Below, one piece after another: positions 12,165-22,555 of a DNA stretch of 64,000 bases. The stretch comes from Siphonodentalium dalli (lineage: Eukaryota > Mollusca > Scaphopoda > Gadilida > Siphonodentaliidae): the NCBI GenBank assembly GCA_032622095.1, contig CP136061.1, positions 118,306,754-118,370,753 on the forward strand, given 5' to 3'. The notes under the pieces were generated by a model. It was not told the origin of the DNA. It was given only the letters and a program-made list of their open reading frames with translations, and ran no database searches. Both the position numbers and the translations under genes were made by a program. The number at the start of each line of letters is the position of its first letter. Positions within the stretch are counted from its first letter, which is position 1.

Positions 12165-12314
12165 ATATAAGGATTAACTGTCATGTGGACTGTTTTTATG
12201 GAGATGTAACCGTGAGGTAAGTGGTCATAACTTCGGGTTTTACACAAGTTATGACCACTTACCTCACGGTTACATCTCCATAAAAACAGTCCACATGACA
12301 GTTAATCCTTATAT
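12165..12314. repeat. perfect 69-bp inverted repeat (hairpin)
   Basis: Positions 12165-12233 and 12246-12314 are exact reverse complements (69 of 69) around a 12-nt spacer (cgggttttacac). The arms contain 'accgtgaggtaagtggtca', so a consensus 5' splice-like GTAAGT is present on both strands. Perfect identity implies recent origin, gene conversion between arms, or selection. Confidence 0.95.
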
Positions 12315-13154
12315 AAGTCGATACAATACGGTAAATACTTCTTTATGGATTTAGAACATTTCCGTGACGTCATCAATTGTCTGTAGCAGGTGTATATCCT
12401 GACGAATATGTGAAATTGACAAATGCAAAAGCGTTGGATATCTGGGTGTGACAATTGAATATCCGTTGGACAAGCGTTGTATATTACAAGTGGGAGCATC
12501 TCACTTTGCCGACGGCTATTGTTTCCGGGGGTACCTGCACGAGGTGGCAATAATCCCTTACTTCAATCATTTGCCGCTTATAGTCTATTCCTCTTTTCTT
12601 TTGGTGTTTTAATGGGGGATCTACTAAAAGACGGGACGGAACGATTTTCCGGAACGTGACGGAACTATTTGTCTAAAAGACGGGACGGAACGGAACGAAT
12701 ATTTAAAAATCATTTTATTCGGAAATGAAAGAGTTTAGAGGCACAAACATGGTCTCAACTTGTTTATTGGTATCTACTCTATACGAATGTGATGTTTTCC
12801 CGATAGAAATTGAGCGTATGCTGAACGATGGGCGTTCGAATAACGAAGCGTCGAAATTAGGGAAATTTATCACTTCGGATCTGGGACGATAATCTAAACA
12901 CTAAAAGTCATATTTCGTTTACATTTTCATGTTTGGGTGACGGATTATTGCAGAAAATGTTAGTCTAATATATACTAAATAGTAAAATAGAAGTTTTCAC
13001 TATGTTTTCTGCAGGTAAAAGTAGTGTTTTTACCGACGGGACGATGACACCTCCATTCATGAAAAATCTCCATTCCTCCGAACTAATTTAGCGATTGAAT
13101 CTAAGTATTCTACAACGACGATCTCGTTTTCCCTGAATATTCCCTCTGAAATGT

Positions 13155-13532
13155 CTAAGAGACGCGTTGACCGCCCGATATTTTCTTCTCTGTGGTTGAA
13201 CTCTGCCGCCACCAGTCAGTTGAAGTATCGTCGATTCTGTATAAGCTTGTACTTTTTTTAATGTGGTCGATCATGTCGAATATATTTGGTTTTGAAGCTG
13301 CTATATAACATTTTCTGTACCACCCTTCGACGTGGTTTGTGGTCCGGGGGCCGGTTGTATTATAGTGATTCCACATGGTACGGTATAGTAGAGTCTTTTT
13401 ATGGGGAATTAGCTTTTTGGTACCGGGGTTGTATCTGGAACGAAGTGAGAGGAGCAACAATTCAAGAAACTTGTGAAGACTGTGTGAAGTCGTCCTGAAT
13501 CGTTGGCCCCTAAGTAGATGCGACCTTGACAT
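13155..13532 (-). pseudogene. MULE/FLYWCH-associated transposase-like C-terminal relic
   Basis: The minus-strand frame contains TMWNHYNTTGPRTTNHVEGW, followed about 10 residues later by KPNIFDMIDHIKK. This matches, from memory of the family, the C-terminal block of FLYWCH-linked MULE-type proteins. The family pattern is 'W...r...lPRTNN.vEgWH', then 'hPn...fi..l'. The usual second N of PRTNN is T here, and the upstream transposase core is absent. I read it as a relic. A FLYWCH exon lies on the same strand at 19942-20157, so both could be remains of one gene separated by a retroelement. Confidence 0.55.
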
Positions 13533-14307
13533 TGGACACGGCTTGTCCAGTATCGGTTATGTAAAAATTTGTTTAAGACTTTGTAACGTTATAGCTTGAA
13601 GTAAAGCTGGTCTCTTGTTCGCCACATACCCGGAACGCGTTATGTAATTTTTCTAGGTTGAATCAGCAAATATTTAACTACAGCTGACAATAGTGTATTG
13701 TGATACGCTTTTAGTTTATCACATAGGAGAGTTCAGTTATGTAAGTTTTGGCTTTATCTCCAGCACATACACTATACCACGGGTTTACGCCGCATTCAAA
13801 CGATAGAAAAATATTTCATAATAAAGTTAAGTGCTGTGCCTTTTGCTCGAGGGTCAAATTGACTTTGCCATTACAATTTGCCCATTATAGAATTCCGGAT
13901 TGAATGGCTAGCTACGAAAAGTATCCTTTGAATCCTGTCACGGTAACTAAAATGTGAACTCTTAAATGCTTCGTGCTTTTCGAGCGATAAAAACTTCTTA
14001 CTATTAAATTTCTCTGATACTGAATTTTATCAAAATCAAACCCCTAAATTCTACTCTATAATAGTACTGCCCGACCTAGAAAAGATGCTCCGCATCGTAA
14101 CAGAAAATAATATATATAGTCTTGAAAGTAAAATGTTGTATATAACAGAAGATCAAGTCCTGAGAACACACTGTTTTGTAATAATCCATGAGAATACACT
14201 TTGTTCTTTGTTCCATGTGAGTGTCGAAGACTCGAAGTCCAATGTGAATATCAGAATTGTTGTTCCTGTCACAGATTGCTGAAGATAGTTCCTGTTTGAG
14301 TTCCATA

Positions 14308-14688
14308 TTAAGCTATTGTTGGGTATAATTTTGGTGCCGACGGAGTTGAAGATGAAGTCGCTGTGATTTCCACATGTTGTGACGGAGTTGTCGTTGGAGT
14401 TATAGATAAGGTCTGTTCCAAAGGTTGAATGTATTTTCCAGTATTTCGATGTAACGTTATGAAGAATTCCTGTTTCGTGATTTGACCAATTCGCCAGGCA
14501 AGTAATGGGTTAACATAAATTGACTTTGGGGGAGTTATCGAAGAACTTGAAACTGATGATGAAATTTCAAGATCACTCCATTCTATAACTACCTTCGGAA
14601 AAGGTAGGTATACAATGGTGATGTCTTGTACATGATTTCCCCCAAAAACACACACACGATCGCAACGACCTTGGCAAGGTAAGCACAT
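14308..14688 (-). pseudogene. possible Env cytoplasmic-tail frame
   Basis: This 126-codon open frame overlaps the 3' end of the envelope-like frame 14573-15856 in a different phase. It begins with a cysteine-rich patch (CLPCQGRCDRV). It then has a hydrophobic/proline strand-like stretch and a Ser/Thr-rich tail, a composition that could suit a cytoplasmic tail. If so, the main frame shifts near 14,690. The alternative is that the tail simply ends at 14573 and this frame is fortuitous. Confidence 0.35.
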
Positions 14689-15856
14689 TTAGAAAGACAG
14701 AGCGTTTGGAAGTGAAAATGTCCATAACGAGAGAATTTCTGTTTTTCCTCCTGGAGGCACAAATTAGATAGACCAAGATGGTGCCCACTAGGAAGACAGC
14801 GAAACTTGCCATGGCCGATGAATATATGTGGGAGTCTTGGAGAAAATCTAAAGGGTTAGAGGTGGAAGCAGCTGTAATGGTAGTTGTTTCGGGATGATAT
14901 ATGAAATCTGGTATTTCGTTAGTGCTTCCTGATTTAATGGCTGATAATATAGCCAAAGCTTTGACCAAGGTCCTAACTTTAAACAACAAATATAGCATGC
15001 CAATGAAAGACAAACCGGCAACACACAAGGATATGATAATATATATCCATCTCTGATCCACAGAATCATTCAAAAATAATTGCCCATCTAAAATAGGGTC
15101 GGCCAATGACTTAAAAATAACTTGGTCGTGTTTTGCCGAATTTACAATAGCTTTTAGATTTAATCTCGCTTTTTCGTCATTGGCCAAACTTTTTGAAAAA
15201 TTATGCTGAAAAAATTTAAAGGGTGGTAAACTTATCGTTGGAGGTTGGGGGAAGGTTGAACCAGCCGAAATATTGTTCAGAACAATGGGACCCAAAAATT
15301 GGTGTAATAAAGCCAAATTCACCGGGTGAGATTGAGAAACAATTTTGGACGAAGAGTGACAACTATTCCATCGTGGAGCAACATGAAACATTTCGGAGCT
15401 CATTGAGCAGTGACAGGGGACCTCCACGATGCAGAACGAGCACCCGGCTTTGACTGGTTCTTTTAACGGACATAACACCTCCAACGAGAAAATATTAGAG
15501 ACCAAGAATATAGAAGGGGAGATGGGTCGAATGAATGATTGGATCACATCTTGTAAAAATTGAAAATCACACATATTATTGATGGTAAGTGTGTTGCCAA
15601 TAAAAAGAGCCGATGAACATACAGGAGCAGATATTCTCCTCATGATGGGATGAAAGTTGCAATAATAATTGCCATGTGTCATTTTACAGTTCTGCAACAT
15701 GTCACCAGAAACTTCAATAAAAAGAGTTTTGTTGGGTGTCACCGCCAAAAATTCCGGTAGGGCTGAAACTTGAGTCCCGTGTTTTGTTGTCGCATTGACA
15801 GGCACGGGGAAACTTTGGATTCTATGTAGTTTTAATGGAAGATCCAAAGTGGACAT
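14573..15856 (-). pseudogene. env: F-type envelope fusion subunit, C-terminal part (frame-broken)
   Basis: A 427-residue frame. In order: a luminal region with a cysteine cluster (roughly residues 57-166) and N-glycosylation sites; a hydrophobic segment at 270-292 suited to the envelope anchor; then a second hydrophobic segment at 348-366 followed by basic residues. Together with the upstream frame (signal peptide, furin site, fusion peptide) it has the order of baculovirus F-like Env proteins of insect errantiviruses. It is out of phase with the upstream frame; open reading extends above the first Met to about 15,930, so one shift near 15,930-15,940 separates the two. Class assignment rests on architecture and the upstream fusion-peptide motif. 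The second membrane segment is atypical. Confidence 0.7.
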
Positions 15857-15909
15857 TGGAATTTTTACATTTATATAGATATCAGCATTGTGCCTTAGAA
15901 ACGAAAATT

Positions 15910-16758
15910 CTAAGACCGAATAAAATTGTGCGCATGTAAGTGAATAATTTTGAAAAGAGTAGAATGTTTATGTAACAATGCTGATACGTTGTGGAGAACA
16001 AGTTGGAGCTCAGATGGTGGAATAATTGCTGGTGACAGTTTTCCTTGAATGAGGCTAATAATGCCATTATAAAATTCTTCGAATGATAATTGTATGGTGA
16101 TGGATTTCGATATATGTTTTAACATAATGTTATTTAATGTGTCCTCCGAATATTTAATGTCAACCATTGAGTCGTTGAGGGTTTTGTATATAGTTGTGAT
16201 GGCGCCATGATTGTCTTCAATTGCTTTATAAGCATTGATTATTCGTGAATTCGTCGACTTAATGTATGACTGGTAATTCTGTAGCTCGTGGCCGAAAACT
16301 TTGGCAATGTCCAATGTTCGCCTTTGTATGGCAGCCACTCTGCGTGACAGGGCACGCATGTCTTCCTGGGTAGCAGTCCCAAAAAGTGTCTTACTCAGTC
16401 CCCCTATAAATGGTAGCCAACTTCGTCGTCTGCGTGAAGGTGCCACACTATGGTGTGGGAGAATAGTGTATATATTCTGTATAATGCTATCTACCTTGGC
16501 CTTGGTTGTTTGCTGCAGTGCGAGAAGTTGCTGGGTTGTTCCATGAAACCAAGTTTCTTGGACACTGGGTTGCTGAATGTCAAATGCTGATAGGTCTGGG
16601 ACGGAGATTTTAAATGTGTGCATCCAGTGATGAACTGTGGGGTACATGTCCCCCTTTTCCTCAAAGATAACGCCATAGTTGAGGTGTTGTTCCAATGCCG
16701 AGCATTGTGTCGGGCCCAATAGTATGGATATAGCTAAGATCAAGATGGGAGCCATCAT
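15910..16758 (-). pseudogene. env: F-type envelope N-terminal part: signal peptide, furin site, fusion peptide
   Basis: A 282-residue frame starting with a signal peptide (hydrophobic residues 3-15). A tetrabasic furin-type site RRRR lies at 109-112, directly followed by SWLPFIGGLSKTLFGTAT, then a heptad-like helical stretch. A basic cleavage site abutting a G/F-rich fusion peptide ending in 'LFGTAT.ED' is the signature of baculovirus F-like and errantivirus Env proteins. The first of two Met codons (16758-16753) lies just after a 3' splice site, as expected for a spliced subgenomic env mRNA. The frame closes at 15910 and the rest of Env continues in another phase, so the gene is broken or mis-sequenced. 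No sequence reconstruction is attempted. Confidence 0.8.
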
Positions 16759-16760
16759 TC

Positions 16761-16785
16761 CTATAAGAGAGAAGATAAGAGGTGG
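16761..16785 (-). promoter_or_regulatory. 3' splice site in front of env
   Basis: On the minus strand a pyrimidine-rich run (cttatcttctctcttatag) ends in AG at 16762-16761, two bases before the env ATG codons. Candidate donors lie upstream at 17832 and 18049. Splicing of env from a downstream acceptor is usual for retroviruses and errantiviruses. Confidence 0.6.
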
Positions 16786-17089
16786 TTACTGCAGTTCTCC
16801 CAAGAAGAGTGATCAATTCCCCATGGTGCACCAACGCAAAAGAAGGAAGGTTAGAAAGAGCTAAGAGGATAGGAATGATGTCAACCCAAACTTGGGGAGG
16901 GGGTTTGAAAAACCCTAGGGAAAAAAATTAATTAAATGTTTCAATTAAAAATAAAATAGGAAATTGGTGGCTGGATCCTCTGAAGGTTTAAGGTCTGTTA
17001 AATGGGGCTGCACATAAGTATCCAGTACTGATTTTGAAAGTTTTAACTTGAATTAGGACAAATAAATAATACATTAACTTATCGGAAGT

Positions 17090-17640
17090 ACGGGGCATGC
17101 AGTTGAATGCCCATTGTGATATTGTGAGTTGCGGAACTCTATAGCATTCTGTTGTTTAGTTATGAGGGAACAAATGTATTGAACTCATAAGCAACAGTTT
17201 ATGCCATGCCCATGTATAAATTGATGTACACTGGGACATACAGTTGAATAGGCTTTGTGATATCGTGAGTTGCGGAACTCTATAGCAAGCTGTTGTTTAG
17301 TTATGAGGGAACCAATGTCTTGCCCTCATAAGCAACAGTTTATGCAATGCCCATGTATAAATGTATATAAACTGGGACATATAGTTGAATGATGATTGTG
17401 TGAGTTGCGGAACTCAATAGCATTCTGTTGTTTAGTCATGAGGGAACAAATGTCTTGTCCTCATGAGCAACAGTTTATGCAATGCCCATGTATACATTTA
17501 TGTAAACCGGGACATATAGTTGAATGATGTTTGTGATTATATGAGTTGCGGAACTCTCTAGCATTCTGTTGTTTAGTCACGAGGGAACAAATGTCTTGTC
17601 CTCATGAGCAACAGTTTATGCAATATGAAATTTATGAAAA
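17090..17640. repeat. ~137-bp minisatellite, 4 copies, each with a hairpin
   Basis: Units begin near 17094, 17231, 17368 and 17509. Each contains 'gagttgcggaactc' and a stem formed by 'ctgttg...atgagg' and 'cctcat..gcaacag'. The array lies between the integrase stop and the env start, within the putative env intron. It could be element sequence or a later expansion; I see no open frame. Confidence 0.85.
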
Positions 17641-17825
17641 CTAAACAAAAGGGGATAAATACAGTAATAAAATGTTATGTTACTTAACCCATGTGTAAGT
17701 ATATAAAATCAAAACAAACAAAAAATGTGTATGGTGTGTTATGTGTATCTTGTGTGATGTAAAGTATACCTGATTAATCCTTGTTCATATAGAACCATTG
17801 AAATAATCAGATTTTCTAAAAATGG

Positions 17826-17836
17826 TACTTACCTGG
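17826..17836 (-). promoter_or_regulatory. candidate 5' splice site (CCAG|GTAAGTACC)
   Basis: Reading the minus strand, CCAG is followed by GTAAGTA with GT at 17832-17831, a full consensus donor. Paired with the acceptor at 16761 it would give a 1.07-kb intron containing the minisatellite. Confidence 0.45.
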
Positions 17837-18043
17837 ATATTTGAGCTAGTGAGTGATACCAATACTTGACTATATATTTTTTATCTAAGTAGCTCAATTG
17901 TATGTAGAGAACCCACACGAACCGAACTCTAAGTAAAATTTGTCAAACTTACATGACAATTTTGAATGAAACTTTAAACTTGTTATATACAAAATATTGT
18001 GAGACTGTTTGATTCAGACACAACTCTATGGTATTATGTATGA

Positions 18044-18053
18044 ACTTACCGTT
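18044..18053 (-). promoter_or_regulatory. candidate 5' splice site (CG|GTAAGTTC)
   Basis: A strong donor on the minus strand with GT at 18049-18048, about 160 bp past the integrase stop codon. It is an alternative donor for the env acceptor at 16761, or would define a small leader exon before the donor at 17832. Confidence 0.4.
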
Positions 18054-18211
18054 AACCTCCTTAGTTCTGCACGTGACGACGTGCTCAGTTCCCCTTGAAG
18101 ATATCAAATAAGTTTAAATACCCATAGATTGGGCCATAGTCCCATGACCTAGAACTTAAACACAGAATGTTTTTGTTTCCTTCGTTTCCCAAGTTGTGTG
18201 TGGGTAACAAA

Positions 18212-19561
18212 CTACTGTTGTGTTGTGCGGGGGCTGAGATCATCCTGTGGTACCCATGATGGAGGGTCCCCATTTGACCACTTAACTCTGAATTCTAACT
18301 TACCACCTACACTCCTAGTAGTCATGATTTTTTCAATATCATAATATGAAGTACTTGACTGTGATTGTGACTGAACATGGTCGTTATTAATGGGTTGAGT
18401 GTTAGTAATGTTTACCTGGCTTGATTGATTGCTCCTTTGGCTGTTTGATTGACTCAACTCACCTGCGCTGTCATCCGTCGGTGATGCTTGTTGAGCAATT
18501 GGATCAGCATATTTCTTCAACCGACATGCATTAATAGGAGGTAATTGCTTGTGGGTTTCACAACATCGTAAGCCACATGTGAAATAATCATAAACCTTGT
18601 CGATATAGTAAGGTCCTGTCCACTTACTCTGCAGTTTTCGGGCTTGTCCCAGAGATAACTTTTCCCTCGATACAAAGACCTTGTCCTTTACTTTGTAGCT
18701 GGGATTTTCGGACTTCTTAGTTGTATCATGGTAATCCTTTTGTTTTACTTGAGATTCCTTGATGTTGCTTTGTGTGATTTCCTCCATCACTTTTAGTTGT
18801 TTTGTTAAGTGCTCCACATATGTCTTAACATCCCTGCTTGTTGTTGCCTTTGGTGTAAGTGTCGTGTCTACAATCAATCGCATTTGTTGACCAAACAGCA
18901 TTTCAAATGGTGAGTACTCTGTTGTTTTTCCTGGAGCTCCAGGTAAGATGCTTGCCCAATTAGAGTGGTCCTTTTCCACATAAGTTCTCAAAATCTGACC
19001 TATCGTTGAATATATACGCTCGCAGGTAGCATCTGTTTGTGGATGATATGGACTGGTTAATATTCGTTTGGTTTTGAAGAGTTCTGAGAGTGCAGAAACA
19101 ATCTGAGAAGTAAAGTTTTTCCCTCTATCTGATACGAGTTCATATGGTGCTCCATATCTTGAAAATATTTCTTCATACAGGATATTGGCAATATCAGCTG
19201 CTGTCTGTGTCTTCAGTGCAAATGCTTCTGGCCATTTTGTAAAACTGTCCACGAGTAATAAGACGTATTTGTATCCATCAGGAGTTGTTGTGAGTGGACC
19301 CAAGATGTCCATGTGCCATCTAGAAACTTTTGTGGCCACCGGCATTGGAGTGAGTGGAACTGATTTTGGGTGGAAATCCCTCTTTGAAGTCTGGCAAGGT
19401 AGACAAGTAGCTACATGACTTCGTATATCAGCAAACATCCTTGGCCAATAATACTTTGCTCTGATGGATTCATATGTCTTTTCAGCTCCTAGATGGCCTC
19501 CTCCTATCATGCTATCGTGGTAGTCATCATGGAGTAATTGTTGTCTGTGAATTTGTGGCAC
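18212..19561 (-). CDS. pol: Ty3/Gypsy integrase with C-terminal chromodomain
   Basis: A 449-residue frame. It has an HHCC zinc-binding module (H15, H23, C53, C56), a DDE catalytic core (D85, D145, E181, the last two 35 residues apart), and a GPY-type module (WTGPYY near 314-319). A Ser/Gln-rich linker is followed by a chromodomain-like end (about 405-444: 'DIEKI', 'LEFRVKW', 'SWVPQDDL'). Integrase inserts the reverse-transcribed DNA; in chromoviruses the chromodomain guides insertion to chromatin marks. The frame starts at an internal Met just after the RNase H linker, so it is the 3' part of a pol gene. The stop at 18212 follows the chromodomain directly. The catalytic residues are intact although the element is truncated. 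Confidence 0.9.
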   Translation of the reverse strand: MPQIHRQQLLHDDYHDSMIGGGHLGAEKTYESIRAKYYWPRMFADIRSHVATCLPCQTSKRDFHPKSVPLTPMPVATKVSRWHMDILGPLTTTPDGYKYVLLLVDSFTKWPEAFALKTQTAADIANILYEEIFSRYGAPYELVSDRGKNFTSQIVSALSELFKTKRILTSPYHPQTDATCERIYSTIGQILRTYVEKDHSNWASILPGAPGKTTEYSPFEMLFGQQMRLIVDTTLTPKATTSRDVKTYVEHLTKQLKVMEEITQSNIKESQVKQKDYHDTTKKSENPSYKVKDKVFVSREKLSLGQARKLQSKWTGPYYIDKVYDYFTCGLRCCETHKQLPPINACRLKKYADPIAQQASPTDDSAGELSQSNSQRSNQSSQVNITNTQPINNDHVQSQSQSSTSYYDIEKIMTTRSVGGKLEFRVKWSNGDPPSWVPQDDLSPRTTQQ

Positions 19562-19790
19562 GGCTAATTGTAGTATAATTTTTGTATCCGTCCTCTTCTG
19601 TCTTCATACTTCATACTGTTCTGCTTCAGCGACCAGCTTTGCTGCTGTTTTTGCGTCATCAGGGAGTTCACCATTTACTTTGTACTCCAGAAGTAGTTTG
19701 AAGTCATTGCATTCCCATTGTTGTTGAATAAGGGCATCATTTGCTTGAGATCTGCGACGAAGGCATCAACCATAACATGTTAAACAGAAA
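19562..19790 (-). pseudogene. RNase H-integrase linker fragment of the same pol
   Basis: On the minus strand, before the integrase, one frame reads RRRSQANDALIQQQWECNDF. A second stretch, LPDDAKTAAKLVAEAEQYEV, follows shortly after. This fits the linker between RNase H and integrase of Ty3/Gypsy polyproteins. A frame change near 19,610 separates it from the integrase frame. Beyond about 19,790 the sequence turns AT-rich and unrelated, so RNase H, RT, protease, gag and the 5' LTR are missing. Confidence 0.6.
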
Positions 19791-19941
19791 TAAAATTATA
19801 TTTGATGTCTATGTTTTGTATATATATATATCAGTTAAATATTATTATAAATTAGAACGCTCTTTATTGTCTGGCCTTTTGTTTAGAGAAGAATGGATGC
19901 TCTTTATAAGAATTTGAAATAAGAACATGCATGTGTAGTAC

Positions 19942-20157
19942 CTGGTCAGAATTGGCTAGATGGTTGTGTTGACTCATTGAAGAACTAACTATCTCGTTTT
20001 TTGTGTTGATGGTGGCACCAGAGCCATTCTCACAACACACCCAGTGGACATTCTCGGATCGACGTGATTTGATGCGGAATTTGAAGTCGTTGAAGACCAG
20101 GTGTTTGCCTCCTCGATCGTTGGCGATGAAGAATACATTTACTTGCGAACTTGCCAT
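19942..20157 (-). CDS. first exon encoding a FLYWCH zinc-finger domain
   Basis: From an ATG at 20157, 72 codons run to a 5' splice site (GACCAG|GTACTAC; GT at 19941-19940), leaving the frame in phase 0. The peptide fits a FLYWCH finger at roughly residues 10-67: KHLVFNDFKFR, then HWVC, then a C-terminal HNH. FLYWCH fingers bind DNA and are often linked to MULE-type transposases in invertebrates. A TATA box lies 48-55 bp upstream. Downstream on the same strand come the truncated retroelement and, at 13.2-13.5 kb, a FLYWCH-family C-terminal relic. The second zinc ligand spacing is irregular (CC at 41-42). Whether it is expressed cannot be told. Confidence 0.6.
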
Positions 20158-20204
20158 GATGAAGATAGAACATTGAGTATGATCAACTTTGGAGAGACAT
20201 GGGG

Positions 20205-20212
20205 TTTTTATA
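20205..20212 (-). promoter_or_regulatory. TATA box (TATAAAAA) of the FLYWCH exon
   Basis: The minus strand reads gagcTATAAAAAcccc, 48 bp before the ATG at 20157. That spacing leaves a short 5' UTR if transcription starts about 30 bp downstream of the TATA. Confidence 0.5.
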
Positions 20213-21912
20213 GCTCAATACGATCGCTCAATACGAATAACAGTTTACTACTATTTCACTTAGTGAACATGAAAATCGCTCATCTGATGACGACTCATGT
20301 GAAATTCGTTTAGCGGCATGCTAAAACAACATTGCAAACGGGAGCCGGGAAAACTGCTATTTAATTAATACAGACTATATGCGCGACGATCACACCTTGC
20401 CGGCGATATTTTTACAGGCTCGTCGTCAAAGTGAGAATAAGCCATTACAAGTATCCAATTGTTGAGACAACAAGTCAGACACTTGGTTCGATTCAAGTCG
20501 CCGCGATCAATATGGTGGGCCTGGGGATTGTAACGTCAATGTGAGCATTGAGGTCCGGTGACCGACCGTTGTTTATTGCAAAGATCTTTAAGTCGCATGT
20601 GAAGCGAAAAGGTATGTCGTGATTAAAATAAAATATGCATAGGTATTGTTTTCGCGCAACACTCATTGACCAAATATGCACCCGAGAATTCAATCAAAAT
20701 ATTAGTCCACTTATAAGCGTTACTGATATGGGCTGTGACATCACGTTTTCTTACAACAAGCAAATGCAGGGACGTATCTATCTATAATGTGGGGTGGCGA
20801 CACATCATGCTAAATATTTAAATGCTGATTATCCAAACCAGTTTGTAATGCCGAGTATGCCTCATTAGAACTTCGGTGGAATAGTTACGTTGATTACATG
20901 GAATTTCTTAAAATGTTAAAATTTACAAGTCAACATGCGAAAATTGTCGTTCTTTTGACACGGATAGACCACACATATCTTACAAAAGATAAGGGTTAAC
21001 TACATACACTTGAACCATGGCGCACTTGATAGTTGCCTCCACCCCCACAATACGCAAATGCAATCATTGAAGACCGTTTTACACAGGCAACGACTAAAAT
21101 ATATCTACAGTAAATAAAGGTCCGCCACATGTCACCGGACCTCATTCGACAACTTGTTGGTTGAGAACTGCTTCCAAATCCATCTTCGATTTCATGGAAT
21201 AAATATATCCGATAAGCAGGAATGCCCAAACGAAAACTGCTATTCGGAAGAATTGCTATTATTTTGTATTCAAATATTAACGGAAAACATCAGTTGGGTC
21301 ATCGGCCGGATCCTCATTTACCTCCCGGACGCTTGTGATGTTTAGTTCGCGTGTAAAACGGACGCCATGGTTATAACATGTAACTATGTAATATCCATGT
21401 AGATAAGCCGACACAGACAGTTTATATCTTTACTTCGGTCATCTTTGCCGGGCGGAAATAGCATTGCAAGCACACATGCAGAATCCGTTTTGAAAATAAG
21501 TCAACCATTACCAATACAGAATTCTAAGTCCAACATTAAGTCGCCCTTTCGAATAAGGACTGTGGTCGCGTCACGTTGTCAACCAATGTCATATTCAAGT
21601 TCACGTTCGTGCATGTTTTGGAAATAAATTAGCAAATGAGTGATGATCTGGAAATGATTAGCTGATTGGAAATATCCAATTAGCCAATGCGCACGGCACC
21701 AGCGTACCAATTAATTAGATTAAAGCGCTGGGTAAGCTTAATCGCGGACATAGACAATATCATCGTTTGGGCTCGCGAAATGGGTAATATAATATATCAA
21801 GTTAATTGTTCAAAGTTTATATATTACAAAATCAAATGACCATGAATTGCTTTTTTCTGGTATCTGGATTCTGACATCTTGAACCACCAGATGGTAAGAA
21901 ATGTTCCAAGTA
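20213..21912. other. non-coding, no recognised feature
   Basis: Upstream flank of the FLYWCH exon. Short open frames only; no repeat or gene recognised. Confidence 0.4.
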
Positions 21913-22025
21913 AGATAGACACCTCGTTGGTATTGGATATGCGGGAGAAACAACCCATTTTCTGGTCTTCGGCCCTCAACGGTGTTGTTTCTTCCTCATA
22001 TCCAATACCAACTCGATGTCTATCT
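21913..22025. repeat. imperfect hairpin, ~43-bp arms
   Basis: The left arm 'agatagacacctcgttggta' continues 'ttggatatg...gagaaacaac'. It pairs with 'gttgtttcttcctcatatcc' followed by 'aataccaac.cgatgtctatct'. The arms differ at a few positions around a roughly 23-nt loop. It is probably a small foldback MITE. Confidence 0.8.
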
Positions 22026-22555
22026 ATAACTTAATATGCCACAGACAAAGTTATTAAAGTAAAATAATTTATAAAGATCGACTCCCGTGTTTTCACATTA
22101 TTTTCTGAAACAACAAAGAGAGGTAATGTTCAACTTGTTCTTGATATGACTAAAGAGAGGTTGTCTATCATTTGTACGAAACACTGGAAATATATAGCTT
22201 CGTTTGCTGTGGTATATATAAAGTGGGAATTTCGGGGCTTTATTGACATATATTTGGTCCTTCACTACCTAATTCCGTAAATAGATATCTTTAGATTCAG
22301 ATGAGCCACACAACATCTCGCTGAATAAACATACAAATGTACAATTTTTTTTTTAAACGGTCCTTTAATTGTTAATACATTAGGAATAGACTAACAAAGA
22401 ACTTGACGCTTGTATTGTTCCATGCAGAAGAATAATACAGATCCAACTTTTATATATGTGACCCACCTGCTAACAAGTATATGTCTGGATAGCATGTGCT
22501 TCAATACGTCCGTTGTTTACTCATAATAATTGCCATGAACAGAAACTGATGGCTA

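Noticed and set aside
14573-15856. Host receptor-like two-pass membrane protein
   Set aside because: The adjacent signal peptide, furin site and fusion-peptide motif on the same strand make an envelope origin far more likely.
13300-20160. LTRs bounding the pol-env element
   Set aside because: I compared sequence left of 14,300 with sequence right of 19,790 and saw no direct repeat beginning TG and ending CA. The 5' part is missing, so a paired LTR is not expected here.
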